Notes: generated from the sequence alone by a model not told the origin. A stretch of DNA of 52,930 bases from Acinetobacter harbinensis (GCF_000816495.1 NZ_JXBK01000001.1:883362-936291); one strand, 5' to 3'; counted from the first letter of the stretch, positions 27,719-38,084 are shown. Made by a program: numbers and translations.

Positions 27719-30100
27719 ATGAAAATTAGCGAAAATTGGTTACGCACGTGGGTCAATCCCACAATTGACAGTGATACTTTATCCAATCAATTGACGATGC
27801 TGGGTTTAGAAGTTGATGAAATGACGCCAGCTGCCAAACCCTTTACTGGGGTGGTAGTGGGTGAAATCTTAACGGTAGAACAACATCCGGATGCGGATCG
27901 TTTACGGGTAACCACTGTAAATATCGGTACGACTGAGCCATTGCAAATTGTATGCGGCGCACCAAATGTGTATGTCGGTATGAAAGCACCCGTGGCCACA
28001 ATCGGTGCAGTATTACCGGGTGATTTTAAAATTAAAAAAGGCCAGCTGCGTGGTGTGGAATCACAAGGCATGCTCTGCGGTGCTTCAGAAATTGATTTAA
28101 TTGATAAAATTGATGGTTTATTAGAGCTACCGCTTGATGCACCCATCGGTATGGATATTCGTGACTATCTTAATTTAGATGATCATGTGATTGATATTAG
28201 TATCACGCCGAATCGTGGTGATTGTTTTAGTATTCGCGGTATTGCACGTGAAATTGCAGTGATTAATCAATTGCCGCTTAACTTGCCGACGATTACAGCG
28301 GTTGCTGCCAGCATTGCTGATGAGAAAAAAGTGGCCGTGAGCACCGAGGGTTGTCCGCGTTATTTAGGCCGAGTCATTAAAAACATCAATACCAAAGCTG
28401 TGACCCCTTTATGGATGGAACAAGCGCTGGCACGCTCCGGTATCCGCCAACACAGTATTTTGGTGGACATTACCAATTACGTTTTAATCGAGTTGGGTCA
28501 ACCTTTACATGCATTTGATGCGGCTAAAGTGCAAGGCACGATTCAGGTGCGTCAAGCGCATGCTGCGGAAAAATTGGTTTTACTCAATGAGCAAGAAGTA
28601 GAATTAAACCCAGAAATCATGGTCATTGCCGATGATGAAAAAGTCTTGGCTATTGCCGGCATTATGGGAGGATTATCTTCAGCGGTATCAGAGAGCACCA
28701 CAGAAATTTTCTTAGAATCTGCTTTCTTTGCACCCCTTGCCATTGCCGGTCGTGCGCGCCGTTATGGTTTGCATACCGATGCCTCTCAGCGTTACGAACG
28801 TGGTGTTGATTTTGAATTGCCACTGTTGGCTATGAATCGGGCTTCACAGTTGATCTCTGAATTGGCCGGCGGTGACTTTGGCCCGATTACCGTGGTTGAG
28901 GATTTGGCGCGCTTGCCACAACGTGATGCCATTACGCTTAAGCAAGCTCAAGTTGATCAATTGTTGGGTTATGCCATTGCTGGTGAGTTTATTGCTGATG
29001 CACTACAACGTTTAGGCTGTATTGTGACGGTAACGGCGACCGGTGAGTGGCATGTTGTTCCGCCATCGCATCGTTACGACATGGCCATTTACCAAGACTT
29101 GATTGAAGAAGTGGCACGTATTGACGGCTATGACAACATTCAAATTAGTTTGCCGGTGATGGATGTAATGCTGGCCAAGCATCAAGATCAGTTTGAATTG
29201 CCCCAATTACGTCAAACATTGGTGACATTGGGTTATCAAGAAGCCATCAGCTTTAGTTTTGCCGATGCCAAATTAGAAAAACAACTCAATCCCGCGGTTC
29301 ATCCTTTGATGTTGGCCAACCCAATTTCAAGTGAACTGGCAGCCATGCGCTCAACCTTGTTGTCTAGTTTAATTCCTTGTGTGCAATACAATCTAAATCG
29401 TCAACAAAATCGGGTACGTTTCTTTGAACTCGGCTTACGTTTTGACTATCAAGATGCACAAAATATTCACGATCTTAAGCAAATTCCAACTTTGGCTTTA
29501 ATTGCCGTGGGCGCTAAAACCGCAGAATCTTGGCATGCAAAAACGCAAGCGATGGATTTCTTTGATCTCAAAGGTGAGGTGGAAGAAATTTTAGCCGCTG
29601 CGCGCGTGCAAGTAGAGTATGTTCGTTCAGAGCGTGATTGGTTGCATCCGGGGCAATCCGCTGAGATTTTAGTTGAGGGTCAATCGATTGGTTACTTGGG
29701 CCGTTTACATCCATCTTTAGAAAATGAATTGGATTTGGGCATCACTTGGGTGGCTGAACTGGATCAACAGGCTGTTTTGCAAACTTATGTATCTAATTTT
29801 ACACAACTATCACGTTTTCCATCGATTAGACGTGATATTGCGCTTTTAATTAGTGATAAGATTAAAGTCAGCGAAATTCAGCAACTTATCGAACAAACGG
29901 GTGGAGCGCTCTTAGACTCAACTTGGTTATTCGATGTGTATACCGGTCAAGGTGTAGAACAAGGTAAACGCTCATTGGCATTTGCTTTGTTATGGCAACA
30001 TCCATCCCGTACACTAGAAGACGCTGAAATTAAATCCGGTATGGATCAAATAATCGAAGTGTTGCAAAACACTTATCAGGCGACATTGAGGGCCTCATGA
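27719..30100 (+). CDS. pheT: Phenylalanine--tRNA ligase beta subunit
   Basis: Beta subunit with the editing (B3/B4) domain that clears Tyr-tRNA-Phe. In order: a tRNA-binding EMAP-like domain (~40-150, [16 protein letters not shown]), B3/B4 (~215-400, [19 protein letters not shown]), B5 (~405-475), the catalytic-like core, and a C-terminal ferredoxin-like anticodon-binding domain (~700-793, [13 protein letters not shown]). The 793 residues match E. coli (795). Its stop overlaps the ihfA start by four bases (ATGA), so the two are translationally coupled. Confidence 0.98.
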   Translation: MKISENWLRTWVNPTIDSDTLSNQLTMLGLEVDEMTPAAKPFTGVVVGEILTVEQHPDADRLRVTTVNIGTTEPLQIVCGAPNVYVGMKAPVATIGAVLPGDFKIKKGQLRGVESQGMLCGASEIDLIDKIDGLLELPLDAPIGMDIRDYLNLDDHVIDISITPNRGDCFSIRGIAREIAVINQLPLNLPTITAVAASIADEKKVAVSTEGCPRYLGRVIKNINTKAVTPLWMEQALARSGIRQHSILVDITNYVLIELGQPLHAFDAAKVQGTIQVRQAHAAEKLVLLNEQEVELNPEIMVIADDEKVLAIAGIMGGLSSAVSESTTEIFLESAFFAPLAIAGRARRYGLHTDASQRYERGVDFELPLLAMNRASQLISELAGGDFGPITVVEDLARLPQRDAITLKQAQVDQLLGYAIAGEFIADALQRLGCIVTVTATGEWHVVPPSHRYDMAIYQDLIEEVARIDGYDNIQISLPVMDVMLAKHQDQFELPQLRQTLVTLGYQEAISFSFADAKLEKQLNPAVHPLMLANPISSELAAMRSTLLSSLIPCVQYNLNRQQNRVRFFELGLRFDYQDAQNIHDLKQIPTLALIAVGAKTAESWHAKTQAMDFFDLKGEVEEILAAARVQVEYVRSERDWLHPGQSAEILVEGQSIGYLGRLHPSLENELDLGITWVAELDQQAVLQTYVSNFTQLSRFPSIRRDIALLISDKIKVSEIQQLIEQTGGALLDSTWLFDVYTGQGVEQGKRSLAFALLWQHPSRTLEDAEIKSGMDQIIEVLQNTYQATLRAS

Positions 30101-30393
30101 CAGCATTAACAAAAGCAGAGATGGCTGATCATTTAAGTGAGCTTACGAGTTTAAACCGTCGTGAAGCGAAACAAATGGTCGAGTTGTTCTTCGATGAGAT
30201 CAGCCAAGCGCTCATCTCGGGTGAGCAAGTTAAACTTTCGGGTTTTGGTAACTTTGAGTTGCGTGATAAGCGTCAACGACCGGGTCGAAATCCGAAAACG
30301 GGTGAAGAGATTCCAATTTCGGCACGCCGTGTAGTCACATTCCGTGCAGGGCAGAAGTTCCGCCAGCGCGTAGGAAATGAGCAGATCGATTGA
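30097..30393 (+). CDS. ihfA: Integration host factor alpha subunit
   Basis: DNA-bending nucleoid protein that pairs with IhfB and shapes promoters, recombination sites and replication origins. The HU/IHF fold is complete: [43 protein letters not shown] (the beta-arm with intercalating Pro), and [13 protein letters not shown]. The 98 residues fit IHF-alpha. It is the third gene of pheS-pheT-ihfA, the same order as in E. coli. The stop codon is part of its terminator. Confidence 0.97.
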   Translation: MTALTKAEMADHLSELTSLNRREAKQMVELFFDEISQALISGEQVKLSGFGNFELRDKRQRPGRNPKTGEEIPISARRVVTFRAGQKFRQRVGNEQID

Positions 30394-30405
30394 TCTGCTT
30401 TTTTT
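30380..30405 (+). terminator. Terminator overlapping the ihfA stop codon
   Basis: AGCAGATC, loop GATT, GATCTGCT, then a T-run. The ihfA stop TGA lies in the loop and right arm. Confidence 0.88.
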
Positions 30406-30538
30406 ATTTTAAATTTTTATTATAGATGAATAGAATATTCAATAAGTTGCTAGTCAGCATAGATTGCTCTAAAGGGGCGCTATGTAGTTTAAATGAAGAT
30501 AGATATCCAATTGTTTAGATTTAGCTTATTTTAGCTGT

Positions 30539-30571
30539 AAAAAAAGAGAGCCAATGGCTCTCTTTTTTTAC
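30539..30571 (-). terminator. Terminator of the alanine-rich lipoprotein gene
   Basis: GAGAGCC, loop AAT, GGCTCTC, extended by A-T pairs, with T-runs on both strands. It is placed 18 bp past the minus-strand stop. Confidence 0.88.
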
Positions 30572-30588
30572 TTCATAATCCGTTAGGA

Positions 30589-30867
30589 TTATTGAGCAGG
30601 AGTTGCTTCAGAAGCAGCAGTAGCTTCAGCAGCAGCATCAACAGCTACAGCCGCAGAATCAGCAGCTTCAGATGCAGCAGCTTCAGCAGCAGGAGCAGCA
30701 TCAACAGTCGCAGCAGAAGCAGCAGCTTCAGCTTCAGCAGAAGCTTCTACAGCTTCAGATGCAGCAACGTTAGCATCAGCAGCAGCGTCTTCAGCTTTTT
30801 TAGCACAACCAACGAAAGCTAAAGTAGTGGCAACTGCAGCAGCAATAGCGATTTTTTTGAATAACAT
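30589..30867 (-). CDS. Alanine-rich acidic small lipoprotein
   Basis: A 92-residue precursor with a clear lipoprotein signal: KK near the start, a hydrophobic alanine core and a FVGC lipobox giving Cys21. The mature 72 residues are about half alanine, with regularly spaced Glu, Asp and Ser, and almost no aromatic or basic residues after the first two lysines. Such a pattern favours one long alpha-helix or alanine-zipper coiled coil. It recalls Lpp/OprI-type lipoproteins in size, but it lacks the C-terminal Lys used by Lpp to link to peptidoglycan and is far more acidic. A good ribosome site (AGAGAG) and a strong terminator suggest high expression. The function is unknown. Confidence 0.8.
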   Translation of the reverse strand: MLFKKIAIAAAVATTLAFVGCAKKAEDAAADANVAASEAVEASAEAEAAASAATVDAAPAAEAAASEAADSAAVAVDAAAEATAASEATPAQ

Positions 30868-31287
30868 GGCATCACTCTCTAAAATATGAGATTAAAAGAA
30901 ACCTTTGTTAGCCTGTTGAGTGCTCTTATTCTTCCTAAAATTTGTTAGGCAGTAACAATGCAGAGGCAGTCTAACTGGTCTGCGAATATGCTATCACTGC
31001 GCATTTTGAATTACTACTGGGCAAGAGACGAAAAATGTCGAAAATGAGCTGAATTACGCATATTCTTAACAGAAAATAACAATCAATAGCGTGATTTATA
31101 TTGGATAAGTACTAAATAACTTACTAAAAACTATAGGTTTTTTTATAGGTTATTTTTAATAATCATAAACTTGCATAAAAAATTACAAACCAAAAGGTTG
31201 ATTGTAATTTTATGTAATTAAAGTCAACCAAATAAAAAGGCTATCGTTATAGATAGCCTTTTGATAAAAAATATTGATTAACGCAAT
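30868..31287. other. 420-bp AT-rich gap between rho and the lipoprotein gene
   Basis: The right end holds the rho terminator. The middle ~200 bp is very AT-rich with no supported gene. Near the lipoprotein an imperfect inverted repeat, TGTTAGCCT (30906-30914) and AGGC-AG-TAACA (30947-30957), may fold in the leader or bind a regulator. The promoter is not clear. Confidence 0.45.
31235..31264 (-). terminator. Intrinsic terminator of rho
   Basis: AAAAGGCTATC, loop GTTATA, GATAGCCTTTT: a perfect stem 25 bp beyond the rho stop on the minus strand. Confidence 0.88.
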
Positions 31288-32556
31288 TTAGCTGGTGGCT
31301 TTACGCTTCATTTGATCAAAGAAATCATCATTGGTCTTGGTTTCTTTCATACGATCAAGTAAAAATTCCATCGCTGCCAACTCATCCATTGGATGTAATA
31401 ATTTACGTAGAATCCAAACTTTACGTAAGTTATCTTCGCTCATCAAACGTTCTTCGCGGCGTGTACCGGATTTTTTAATATTCATCGCAGGGAAGACACG
31501 TTTTTCAGAAATGCGACGATCAAGGGTAATTTCTTGGTTACCGGTACCTTTAAACTCTTCGTAGATGACATCGTCCATTTTACTGCCGGTTTCAATTAAA
31601 GCCGTCGAGATAATGGTTAATGATCCGCCTTCTTCAATGTTACGTGCTGCACCAAAGAAACGTTTTGGACGCTCTAACGCATGCGCATCTAGACCACCGG
31701 TCAAGACTTTACCTGAAGAGGGAATCACGGTGTTGTAGGCACGCGCCAAACGGGTAATTGAGTCGAGTAAAATCACCACATCTTTACGATGTTCAACCAA
31801 ACGTTTGGCTTTTTCAATCACCATTTCAGCCACTTGAACGTGACGAGCTGGTGCTTCATCAAACGTAGAGGCGATCACTTCACCGCGAACGGTACGTTCC
31901 ATCTCGGTCACTTCTTCAGGACGTTCGTCAATCAGTAAAACAATTAAAAAGACTTCAGGATTGTTACGCACAATTGACTGGGCAATGGTTTGTAATAACA
32001 TGGTTTTACCGGCTTTAGGCGGCGCAACAATAATTGAACGCTGACCTTTACCAATTGGGGCAACCAAGTCGACTACACGTGAAGTTAAATCTTCAGTGGT
32101 GCCGTTACCCACTTCCATAATCAATTGTTCGGTTGGGAACAATGGCGTGAGGTTTTCAAATAAAATTTTATTACGTGAGTTTTCAGGGGTGTCATAGTTA
32201 ATTTGATTAACTTTTAATAAGGCAAAATAACGTTCGCCTTCTTTAGGTGGGCGAATGGTACCAGTAATGGTGTCGCCAGTACGTAAGTTAAAACGACGAA
32301 TTTGAGATGGGCTGACGTAAATGTCATCTGGGCCTGCAAGGTAAGAGCCTGATGCAGAGCGTAGGAAACCAAAACCATCAGACAGAATTTCAAGAACACC
32401 ATCACCAAAAATTTCTTCGCCATTCATTGCATGGCGTTTTAAGATGGCAAAAATGATGTCTTGCTTGCGGTTACGCGCCATTCCTTCTAGGCCCATAAAC
32501 TCAGCAATCTTGATGAGTTCGCCAATCGGTTTTTTCTTGAGTTCAGTTAAATTCAT
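31288..32556 (-). CDS. rho: Transcription termination factor Rho
   Basis: Hexameric RNA-dependent ATPase that ends many transcripts. Its N-terminal helix bundle and RNA-binding cold-shock-like domain ([30 protein letters not shown]) are followed by a RecA-like ATPase core: Walker [12 protein letters not shown] near residue 180, [10 protein letters not shown], and [13 protein letters not shown]. The 422 residues show no insertion. The gene lies downstream of trxA in the same direction, as in E. coli, but a terminator and a separate strong promoter lie between them, leaving a leader of about 230 nt. Confidence 0.98.
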   Translation of the reverse strand: MNLTELKKKPIGELIKIAEFMGLEGMARNRKQDIIFAILKRHAMNGEEIFGDGVLEILSDGFGFLRSASGSYLAGPDDIYVSPSQIRRFNLRTGDTITGTIRPPKEGERYFALLKVNQINYDTPENSRNKILFENLTPLFPTEQLIMEVGNGTTEDLTSRVVDLVAPIGKGQRSIIVAPPKAGKTMLLQTIAQSIVRNNPEVFLIVLLIDERPEEVTEMERTVRGEVIASTFDEAPARHVQVAEMVIEKAKRLVEHRKDVVILLDSITRLARAYNTVIPSSGKVLTGGLDAHALERPKRFFGAARNIEEGGSLTIISTALIETGSKMDDVIYEEFKGTGNQEITLDRRISEKRVFPAMNIKKSGTRREERLMSEDNLRKVWILRKLLHPMDELAAMEFLLDRMKETKTNDDFFDQMKRKATS

Positions 32557-32785
32557 AGGTGGTCAGATAGGATCAAAATTCTGGAATACAGATGAGGAAA
32601 GGGAGCAACATTCAGCCGCTTGCAGGCAATAAAAGTAACGCAATTGTATTTGCACAATAACAATTCAGAGGTCTGATACATTGTTGAGAAGAAAAAAAGT
32701 GTAAAAACAATTTCTATTGCCGAGCGGCGATCTTATGTGTTGTGTCTTTTAAGAAAATGCTGGATTGAAAATCCTTGATTCCTTG
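32557..32785 (-). promoter_or_regulatory. Long 5' leader of rho
   Basis: About 230 nt separate the predicted start site from the rho ATG, with no supported open frame. Rho represses its own synthesis in E. coli by terminating in its leader, so a similar role is plausible here but is inferred only from length and position. There is no clear Shine-Dalgarno before the ATG. Confidence 0.4.
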
Positions 32786-32792
32786 AATATGC

Positions 32793-32821
32793 AATATAAG
32801 AGGTAATCGGCTGTTTGTCAA
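32793..32821 (-). promoter_or_regulatory. Strong sigma70-type promoter of rho
   Basis: On the minus strand TTGACA (32821-32816), a 17-bp spacer, then TATATT (32798-32793). The -35 is consensus and the spacing ideal. Confidence 0.75.
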
Positions 32822-32831
32822 TTTATAGAGC

Positions 32832-32863
32832 AAAAAAATACGCCATCTTAAGACAGCGTATTT
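32832..32863 (-). terminator. Intrinsic terminator of trxA
   Basis: AAATACGC and GCGTATTT form an 8-bp stem with an inner TCTT/AAGA; on the minus strand a T7 run follows. It stands just upstream of the rho promoter. Confidence 0.85.
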
Positions 32864-32928
32864 AAATGGCTTAAAACCATGCACCAAGAGAGCATTCTAT
32901 CTGCCTCAATTGAGTGCTTAGGCTCAGC

Positions 32929-33255
32929 TTAGATATTTTCTTCAATAAAAGCAGTTAATTTCGATTTAGGTGCTGCACCGACTTGTTGTCCGACCACTTC
33001 GCCATTTTTAAACATCAACAGCGCAGGAATGTTACGAATGTTGTAGTTTACCGCAGTCGCTTCACACGTGGTTACGTCAACTTTAACAATTTTAACTTTG
33101 CCTTCAAATTCAGTCGACAGGACTTCAAGTACTGGCGCAATCGCTTTACATGGTGCGCACCAGCCTGCCCAAAAATCGACCAGTACAGGCACGTCAGATT
33201 GTAAAACGTCAGCTTCAAAGTTTGCATCAGTGGTGTTTACGATATTAGCAGACAT
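32929..33255 (-). CDS. trxA: Thioredoxin 1
   Basis: General cytoplasmic disulfide reductase, reduced by TrxB. The fold and length (108 residues) are standard, with the cis-proline segment NIPALLMFKNGEV. The active site reads W-C33-A-P-C36, not the usual WCGPC: the Gly between the cysteines is replaced by Ala. Both cysteines are intact, so it should be active, though the redox potential may differ. GGAG precedes the ATG. It is transcribed toward rho and away from ppx. Confidence 0.95.
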   Translation of the reverse strand: MSANIVNTTDANFEADVLQSDVPVLVDFWAGWCAPCKAIAPVLEVLSTEFEGKVKIVKVDVTTCEATAVNYNIRNIPALLMFKNGEVVGQQVGAAPKSKLTAFIEENI

Positions 33256-33441
33256 GGATAAGCTCCAAATAAGATTTTAAGTAAGATAGTTTTATGGCAA
33301 TAAGTATTACATAGCCGCATTTAACTATGTACTGCGATATGTAAATTTTCAAACATTCTGTGTGCTTTGTCTAATTGATGCTGACGATAATGAGCATCGT
33401 GTAGTGCAATTGCAGATATAGAAAGTGCAAAACTCCTGCAT

Positions 33442-33471
33442 TTGCACTGACAAATGACTTTTCAATTATAA
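33442..33471 (+). promoter_or_regulatory. Candidate promoter of ppx
   Basis: TTGCAC (33442-33447), then an AT-rich -10 (ATTATA/TTATAA) after 17-18 bp, about 47 bp before the ATG. Confidence 0.4.
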
Positions 33472-33517
33472 GTATGTGAATTACTCTAAGCACAATTCTT
33501 ATAGGTTTGTTTGAATC

Positions 33518-35041
33518 ATGTCTGATTTTTTGATTGATGAAGAGTTACTTGCTGCCATCGATATGGGGTCGAACAGCTTTCATCTGGCGATTGCCCGTGT
33601 AGATCATGGTGAAGTTAAGAAAGTGGCCTCAATGTCAGAAAAGGTTCAGTTGGCGGCTGGTCTAGATGAAAATAAAAATTTAACCGAAGCGGCGCAGCAA
33701 CGCGGCTTAGCGTGTTTGGCACGTTTTGTGGGACGTTTAAGTTCGGTACAGCCGACGCGTATGCGAATTGTCGCCACCAATGCTTTACGTCAGGCTAAAA
33801 ATGGACAAGAATTTATTCAAAGAGCCGCCGAAATTCTACCCAAACCGATTGAAATTATTGCCGGTCGTGAAGAAGCGCGTCTCATTTATTTAGGCGTATC
33901 ACATACCATGGCCAATAGTGGCCGTCGTTTGGTGGTGGATATTGGTGGTGGTTCCACCGAGCTGATTATTGGTGAAGAGTTTGAGCCGATTCATACTGAA
34001 TCCCTACAAATGGGTTGTGTGGCTTTTACCAGTGCTTATTTTGGCGATGGTCAAATTAATCAGAAAAACTTTGATAAAGCCGTCGTCGCTGCACGTAAAG
34101 AACTTTCTGGCGTAGCCAATACCTATAAAGCAGCCGGTTGGGATACGGTAGTCGGTTCTAGTGGTACCATTAAAGCCTGTCGCCAAATTACCGTGAATAT
34201 GGGCTGGAGTGATGAAAAAGAAAACTTAACCCGTGAAGGTTTAGAGAAACTCAAAGAAAAATTGCTTAAATTTAAACATATCTCTGAAGTAGATTTTGAT
34301 GGTCTCAAAGAAGATCGTCGAGCAGTTTTGCCAGCCGGCGTAGCCATTTTATATGCGGTGTTTGATGTGTTGGAATTGGATCAGTTGGTCTATTCCGATG
34401 GTGCGTTACGCGAAGGCGTGATGTATGACTTGCTGGGGCGTTTTCAGCACGAAGATATTCGTGACCGCAGTGTGCAAGCCTTAATGGGGCGCTACAACGC
34501 AGATCCTAAACAAGCTGAGCGTGTGGTTAAAACCGCGCAGCACTTGTTTGAGGGTGTGGCTAAGTCACTGAATTTAAATAGTGAAGATAGTGATTTGCTA
34601 CGCCGAGCCGCCTATTTACATGAGATTGGTTTGGCCATTAGCCATGGTGGTTATCATCGTCATGGGGCATATTTGTTGCAACATTCAGACATTGCTGGCT
34701 TCTCCCAAATTGATCAAAATCATCTTTCGCATTTGGTGGCGCATCATCGTCGTAAGTTACGCAGTGACAGCCGCGTGGATGTGATGAAGGTTGGAGGTAG
34801 CAAATTAGTTTACTTAAGTCTATTGCTACGTCTGGCTGTTTTGCTTAACCATAGTCGCAGTGATGAGATGCTTCCTGCCATTGAATTAACGGTGGCCAAT
34901 GCGCAACAATGGCAGCTTAGTGTTTCTGGCGATGCCAAACAATGGCCTTTGCTTGTGGCAGATCTGCATGATGAACAACTGCAGTTTAAGCATTGGGATA
35001 TTGAATTAAATATTCAGTCGGAACAATTTATCTATTCATAA
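33518..35041 (+). CDS. ppx: Exopolyphosphatase (Ppx/GppA family)
   Basis: Releases phosphate from the ends of inorganic polyphosphate; GppA-type members instead hydrolyse pppGpp. The ASKHA-fold phosphate loops are visible: AAIDMGSNSFHLAIARV near residue 12 and VVDIGGGSTELIIGE near 145, with GSSGTIKA following. A C-terminal HD-like domain (from ~315) includes LHEIGLAISHGGYHRHGAYLL. The 507 residues suit Ppx. Divergent from trxA; accA follows 47 bp later in the same direction, perhaps in one unit. Confidence 0.93.
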   Translation: MSDFLIDEELLAAIDMGSNSFHLAIARVDHGEVKKVASMSEKVQLAAGLDENKNLTEAAQQRGLACLARFVGRLSSVQPTRMRIVATNALRQAKNGQEFIQRAAEILPKPIEIIAGREEARLIYLGVSHTMANSGRRLVVDIGGGSTELIIGEEFEPIHTESLQMGCVAFTSAYFGDGQINQKNFDKAVVAARKELSGVANTYKAAGWDTVVGSSGTIKACRQITVNMGWSDEKENLTREGLEKLKEKLLKFKHISEVDFDGLKEDRRAVLPAGVAILYAVFDVLELDQLVYSDGALREGVMYDLLGRFQHEDIRDRSVQALMGRYNADPKQAERVVKTAQHLFEGVAKSLNLNSEDSDLLRRAAYLHEIGLAISHGGYHRHGAYLLQHSDIAGFSQIDQNHLSHLVAHHRRKLRSDSRVDVMKVGGSKLVYLSLLLRLAVLLNHSRSDEMLPAIELTVANAQQWQLSVSGDAKQWPLLVADLHDEQLQFKHWDIELNIQSEQFIYS

Positions 35042-35088
35042 GTAATTGGTTAACAATTGATTGTTAATTGAGGGATAAGGGTCGACCC

Positions 35089-35913
35089 ATGAAAAACAAA
35101 GCCGCTCAATCTAAAGCATGGACAACCGTTCAAATTGCTCGTCATCCTGAACGTCCGCAGTTCTTGGACTATGTCGGTGAAATTTTCACTGAATTCGATG
35201 CTTTACATGGCGATCGAGTATTTGGTGATGATGGTGCCATGATTGGCGGTTTGGCACGTTTTAATGGTCAGCCTGTCATGATTGTTGGCCAACACCGTGG
35301 CCGCAGCACACGAGAAAAATTACAGCATAATTTTGGTATGAGTAATCCTGAAGGCTATCGTAAATCCCAGCGTTTACTGAATATGGCTGAACGTTTTAAT
35401 CTACCGGTATTTACCTTTATTGATACCATGGGTGCTTATCCGGGGGTTGGTGCAGAAGAACGTGGTCAGGCAGAAGCCATTGCCACCAGTCTTGCTCAAC
35501 TTTCCAGTTTAAAAGTACCAGTCATTGCCACCATATTGGGCGAAGGCGGTTCCGGTGGTGCCTTAGGAATTGGTGTGGCAGATCGGGTGATTATGCTGTC
35601 TCACAGTATTTATTCGGTGATTTCGCCTGAAGGTTGTGCCTCCATTTTATGGAAAACGGCAGACAAAGCAGAACAAGCCAGTGAAGCGTTATCTTTGACG
35701 GCAGATAAGCTGAAAAAAATGGGTATTGTGGAACATGTCGTGGATGAAGGTGAGGGTGCACATTTACAGCCTGACCAAGTCATGCAAGATCTTAAAGAAG
35801 TGTTGCAACAGGTGTTAGCAGAGTTGCAACCAATGGATGCGAATGAGAGATGCGAAGCACGTTACCAACGTTTAATGAAGTTTGGCAGCGACAATTTAGG
35901 ACTCGCGTCTTAA
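35089..35913 (+). CDS. accA: Acetyl-CoA carboxylase, carboxyltransferase alpha subunit
   Basis: With AccD it transfers carboxyl from biotin-BCCP to acetyl-CoA, forming malonyl-CoA for fatty acid synthesis. The crotonase-like domain is seen in [67 protein letters not shown] and [15 protein letters not shown] use the ATG at 35089 (274 residues); an in-frame TTG seven codons earlier lies before the AGGG that serves this ATG. It is shorter at the N-terminus than E. coli AccA (319). tilS begins inside its last codons, the same gene order as in Pseudomonas. Confidence 0.96.
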   Translation: MKNKAAQSKAWTTVQIARHPERPQFLDYVGEIFTEFDALHGDRVFGDDGAMIGGLARFNGQPVMIVGQHRGRSTREKLQHNFGMSNPEGYRKSQRLLNMAERFNLPVFTFIDTMGAYPGVGAEERGQAEAIATSLAQLSSLKVPVIATILGEGGSGGALGIGVADRVIMLSHSIYSVISPEGCASILWKTADKAEQASEALSLTADKLKKMGIVEHVVDEGEGAHLQPDQVMQDLKEVLQQVLAELQPMDANERCEARYQRLMKFGSDNLGLAS

Positions 35914-37199
35914 AACAAATGCAGTGCTTTCCCCCAGAAAGCACTTTGTTAATTGGCTGTAGTGGGGGCATGGATTCCATGCTGCTGCTGCATGTCCTGT
36001 CCGCACTGTATCCGCAAAAAATCCGTGCCATCTATATTGATCATCAATTACAAGACAGCAGTGCCGCATGGGGAGCGTTTGTCTCTGCGCAATGTGCTGC
36101 ACGTGGTATTGATTGTGTGATTGAAAAAGTCGACGTGCAATCTGGAAATTTAGAACAGCAAGCACGCGAAGCACGTTATCAAGCCTACTTAAAACATCGA
36201 CAAGCGCATGAGATTTTAGTGCTGGCGCATCATCAACAAGATCAAGCGGAAACTTTAATCTTACGGCTGCTATCGGGTGCCGGTGTTGCCGGTTTAAGCG
36301 CCATGAAAATCTTGGATGTTCGTGGGCAATTGAGCATTTGGCGACCGCTATTAGATGTTTCGCGTGAACAAATTTGCCAATGGGCCACGCAGCTGAAGGT
36401 CGAGCATATTGAAGATCCCAGTAATTTAGATACCCATTATGATCGAGCATGGTGTCGCCGTGAATTGTGGCCACTTTTGCAAAGTCGCTATGCAAAAATG
36501 CAACAGGCATTCGCTCGAACCAGTTATTTAATGCAAGATGCCGATGATATTTTACAGCAGGTGTTGGCGCAAGATTTAAGCGCTTGTGGCTCAGATGGAG
36601 TGTTGGATTTGCAGGTATTCGCGCAATTGTCTGCTGCGCGGCAACGGCAACTGTTGTCGGCGTGGATGAAAGGGCAAGACAGCTATCGGCCTCATTTTGA
36701 GATGGTACAACGCCTGTTCAATGAAGTTATCCATGCAAAAATAGATGCTCAAGCGGCATTGCACTGGAATCAATATTACTATGTTCGCTATCAGCAGCAG
36801 CTTTTTCGCTTAAGTGCAGCTGAGTATTTGGCAGAAAAAAATCAATCAGCCGCTACAGTGGTGCATCTGCAATTGAGCTTAAATCAAAAAATTAATCTGT
36901 TATCAGGCAGCTATCAAGTGGCACCGGCGCAGATCGGCTTGTCTCACTGTTTGTTGGGAAAAGTGTTAAATGTCACGCAACGTCAAGGCGGCGAAAAAAT
37001 ACATTTATATGCGCGTGTTGGCGCATGGCCGCTGAAAAAGGCGTTACAAGAAGCACAAATTTTTCCTTGGCAGCGTTATACAATTCAAATATTAAGCATA
37101 GATAATGTTATGCTTGGCGTCTTTACCCCGAAAGGGTTTTGGTTGGCGCAATCGGACTATTGTGAAGTCGGAGGATGGCAACCGAATTTGAGTTCTTAG
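35850..37199 (+). CDS. tilS: tRNA(Ile)-lysidine synthase
   Basis: Modifies C34 of tRNA-Ile (CAU) to lysidine so that it reads AUA; essential. The PP-loop ATPase motif is SGGMDSM near residue 39, followed by IDHQLQ and [19 protein letters not shown]. Central substrate-binding ([10 protein letters not shown]) and C-terminal domains ([28 protein letters not shown]) are present. At 449 residues it is of normal length. If it starts at the first ATG it overlaps accA by 64 bases; a second in-frame ATG at 35919, just after the accA stop, would leave 11 residues before the PP-loop region and is a possible alternative. Neither has a strong ribosome site, suggesting coupling to accA. Confidence 0.92.
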   Translation: MRSTLPTFNEVWQRQFRTRVLKQMQCFPPESTLLIGCSGGMDSMLLLHVLSALYPQKIRAIYIDHQLQDSSAAWGAFVSAQCAARGIDCVIEKVDVQSGNLEQQAREARYQAYLKHRQAHEILVLAHHQQDQAETLILRLLSGAGVAGLSAMKILDVRGQLSIWRPLLDVSREQICQWATQLKVEHIEDPSNLDTHYDRAWCRRELWPLLQSRYAKMQQAFARTSYLMQDADDILQQVLAQDLSACGSDGVLDLQVFAQLSAARQRQLLSAWMKGQDSYRPHFEMVQRLFNEVIHAKIDAQAALHWNQYYYVRYQQQLFRLSAAEYLAEKNQSAATVVHLQLSLNQKINLLSGSYQVAPAQIGLSHCLLGKVLNVTQRQGGEKIHLYARVGAWPLKKALQEAQIFPWQRYTIQILSIDNVMLGVFTPKGFWLAQSDYCEVGGWQPNLSS

Positions 37200-37226
37200 C
37201 GAATAAATCTCAGTCGAGTGGCATAC

Positions 37227-38057
37227 ATGGATACAGCGTTAAATTGTAATATTGGTTTTATCGGTGGTGGTAATATGGCCCAAGCCTTAATTGGTGGGCT
37301 AATTTCACGTGGTTTGGCGCCCAACCGTATTACAGTTTCTGATCCGGTAGAACAGATGCGTGCCTGCTTGGCAGAAAAACAGGTACAGGTCACTGAGGAT
37401 AATTTAGTCGCCATTCAAGAGGCGGATATTGTTCTGTTTGCGGTGAAACCACAAGTTTTAGCTAGCGTATTAAAGCCATTAAAAGGTCTGCTACAAGGCA
37501 AATTGGTGATCTCAATAGTGGCGGGTGCAGAAATTAGCACCATCGCTAAGTTACTAGATACCGATCGCATTGTACGGGTGATGCCCAATACCCCAGCCTT
37601 GGTACAAACCGGCGCACATGGCTTATATGCAACCGATGCTGTAGATGCACATGACCGGGCGTTGGCCAGCCAAGTCTTGGCTGCAACCGGTTTAACCCTC
37701 TGGGTCAATTCAGAAGCACAAATTGATGCGGTTACCGCGGTATCTGGTTCGGGTCCTGCATATTTTTTCTATATGATGGAAAGTATGATTCGCGCGGGAA
37801 AAAATTTAGGTTTGGATGAAAAAACGGCCACCGCACTGACCTTACAAACAGCTTTAGGCGCGGCACAAATGGCCATCACCAGTGCCCACAGTCCTGCTGA
37901 ACTGCGTAAAAATGTCACCTCGCCAAACGGCACGACACAAGCTGCACTTGAAGTGTTTGATCGTGCGCAAATCTCACAAAATATTCAGGCCGCTTTGGCT
38001 GCTGCTCAAAAACGCAGCCAAGAACTTGCTCAAGAGCTAAGTGAAAGTAGCAAATAA
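37227..38057 (+). CDS. proC: Pyrroline-5-carboxylate reductase
   Basis: The last step of proline synthesis: reduces pyrroline-5-carboxylate with NAD(P)H. The Rossmann motif GFIGGGNMAQALIGGL lies near the start, with VRVMPNTPALV and the family signature VSGSGPAYFFYMMESM plus RKNVTSPNGTT. The ATG at 37227 gives 276 residues; a GTG three codons earlier is less likely. It is followed 27 bp later by a YggT-family gene, the same proC-yggT order seen in E. coli. Confidence 0.97.
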   Translation: MDTALNCNIGFIGGGNMAQALIGGLISRGLAPNRITVSDPVEQMRACLAEKQVQVTEDNLVAIQEADIVLFAVKPQVLASVLKPLKGLLQGKLVISIVAGAEISTIAKLLDTDRIVRVMPNTPALVQTGAHGLYATDAVDAHDRALASQVLAATGLTLWVNSEAQIDAVTAVSGSGPAYFFYMMESMIRAGKNLGLDEKTATALTLQTALGAAQMAITSAHSPAELRKNVTSPNGTTQAALEVFDRAQISQNIQAALAAAQKRSQELAQELSESSK

Positions 38058-38084
38058 CTCGTTTTTATTTAGGAAAGTTCCACT

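Noticed and set aside
30592..30822. Serine-rich open frame antisense to the alanine-rich lipoprotein
   Set aside because: It is the complement of GCN alanine codons; the opposite strand has a lipobox, ribosome site and terminator.
30589..30867. GC-periodic GCA/TCA repeats as a possible tandem repeat or CRISPR-like array
   Set aside because: The repetition is explained by Ala/Ser/Glu codons; there are no fixed-length repeats or spacers.
35896..36510. 204-codon minus-strand open frame opposite tilS
   Set aside because: The plus strand clearly codes for TilS with its PP-loop; this is a shadow frame.
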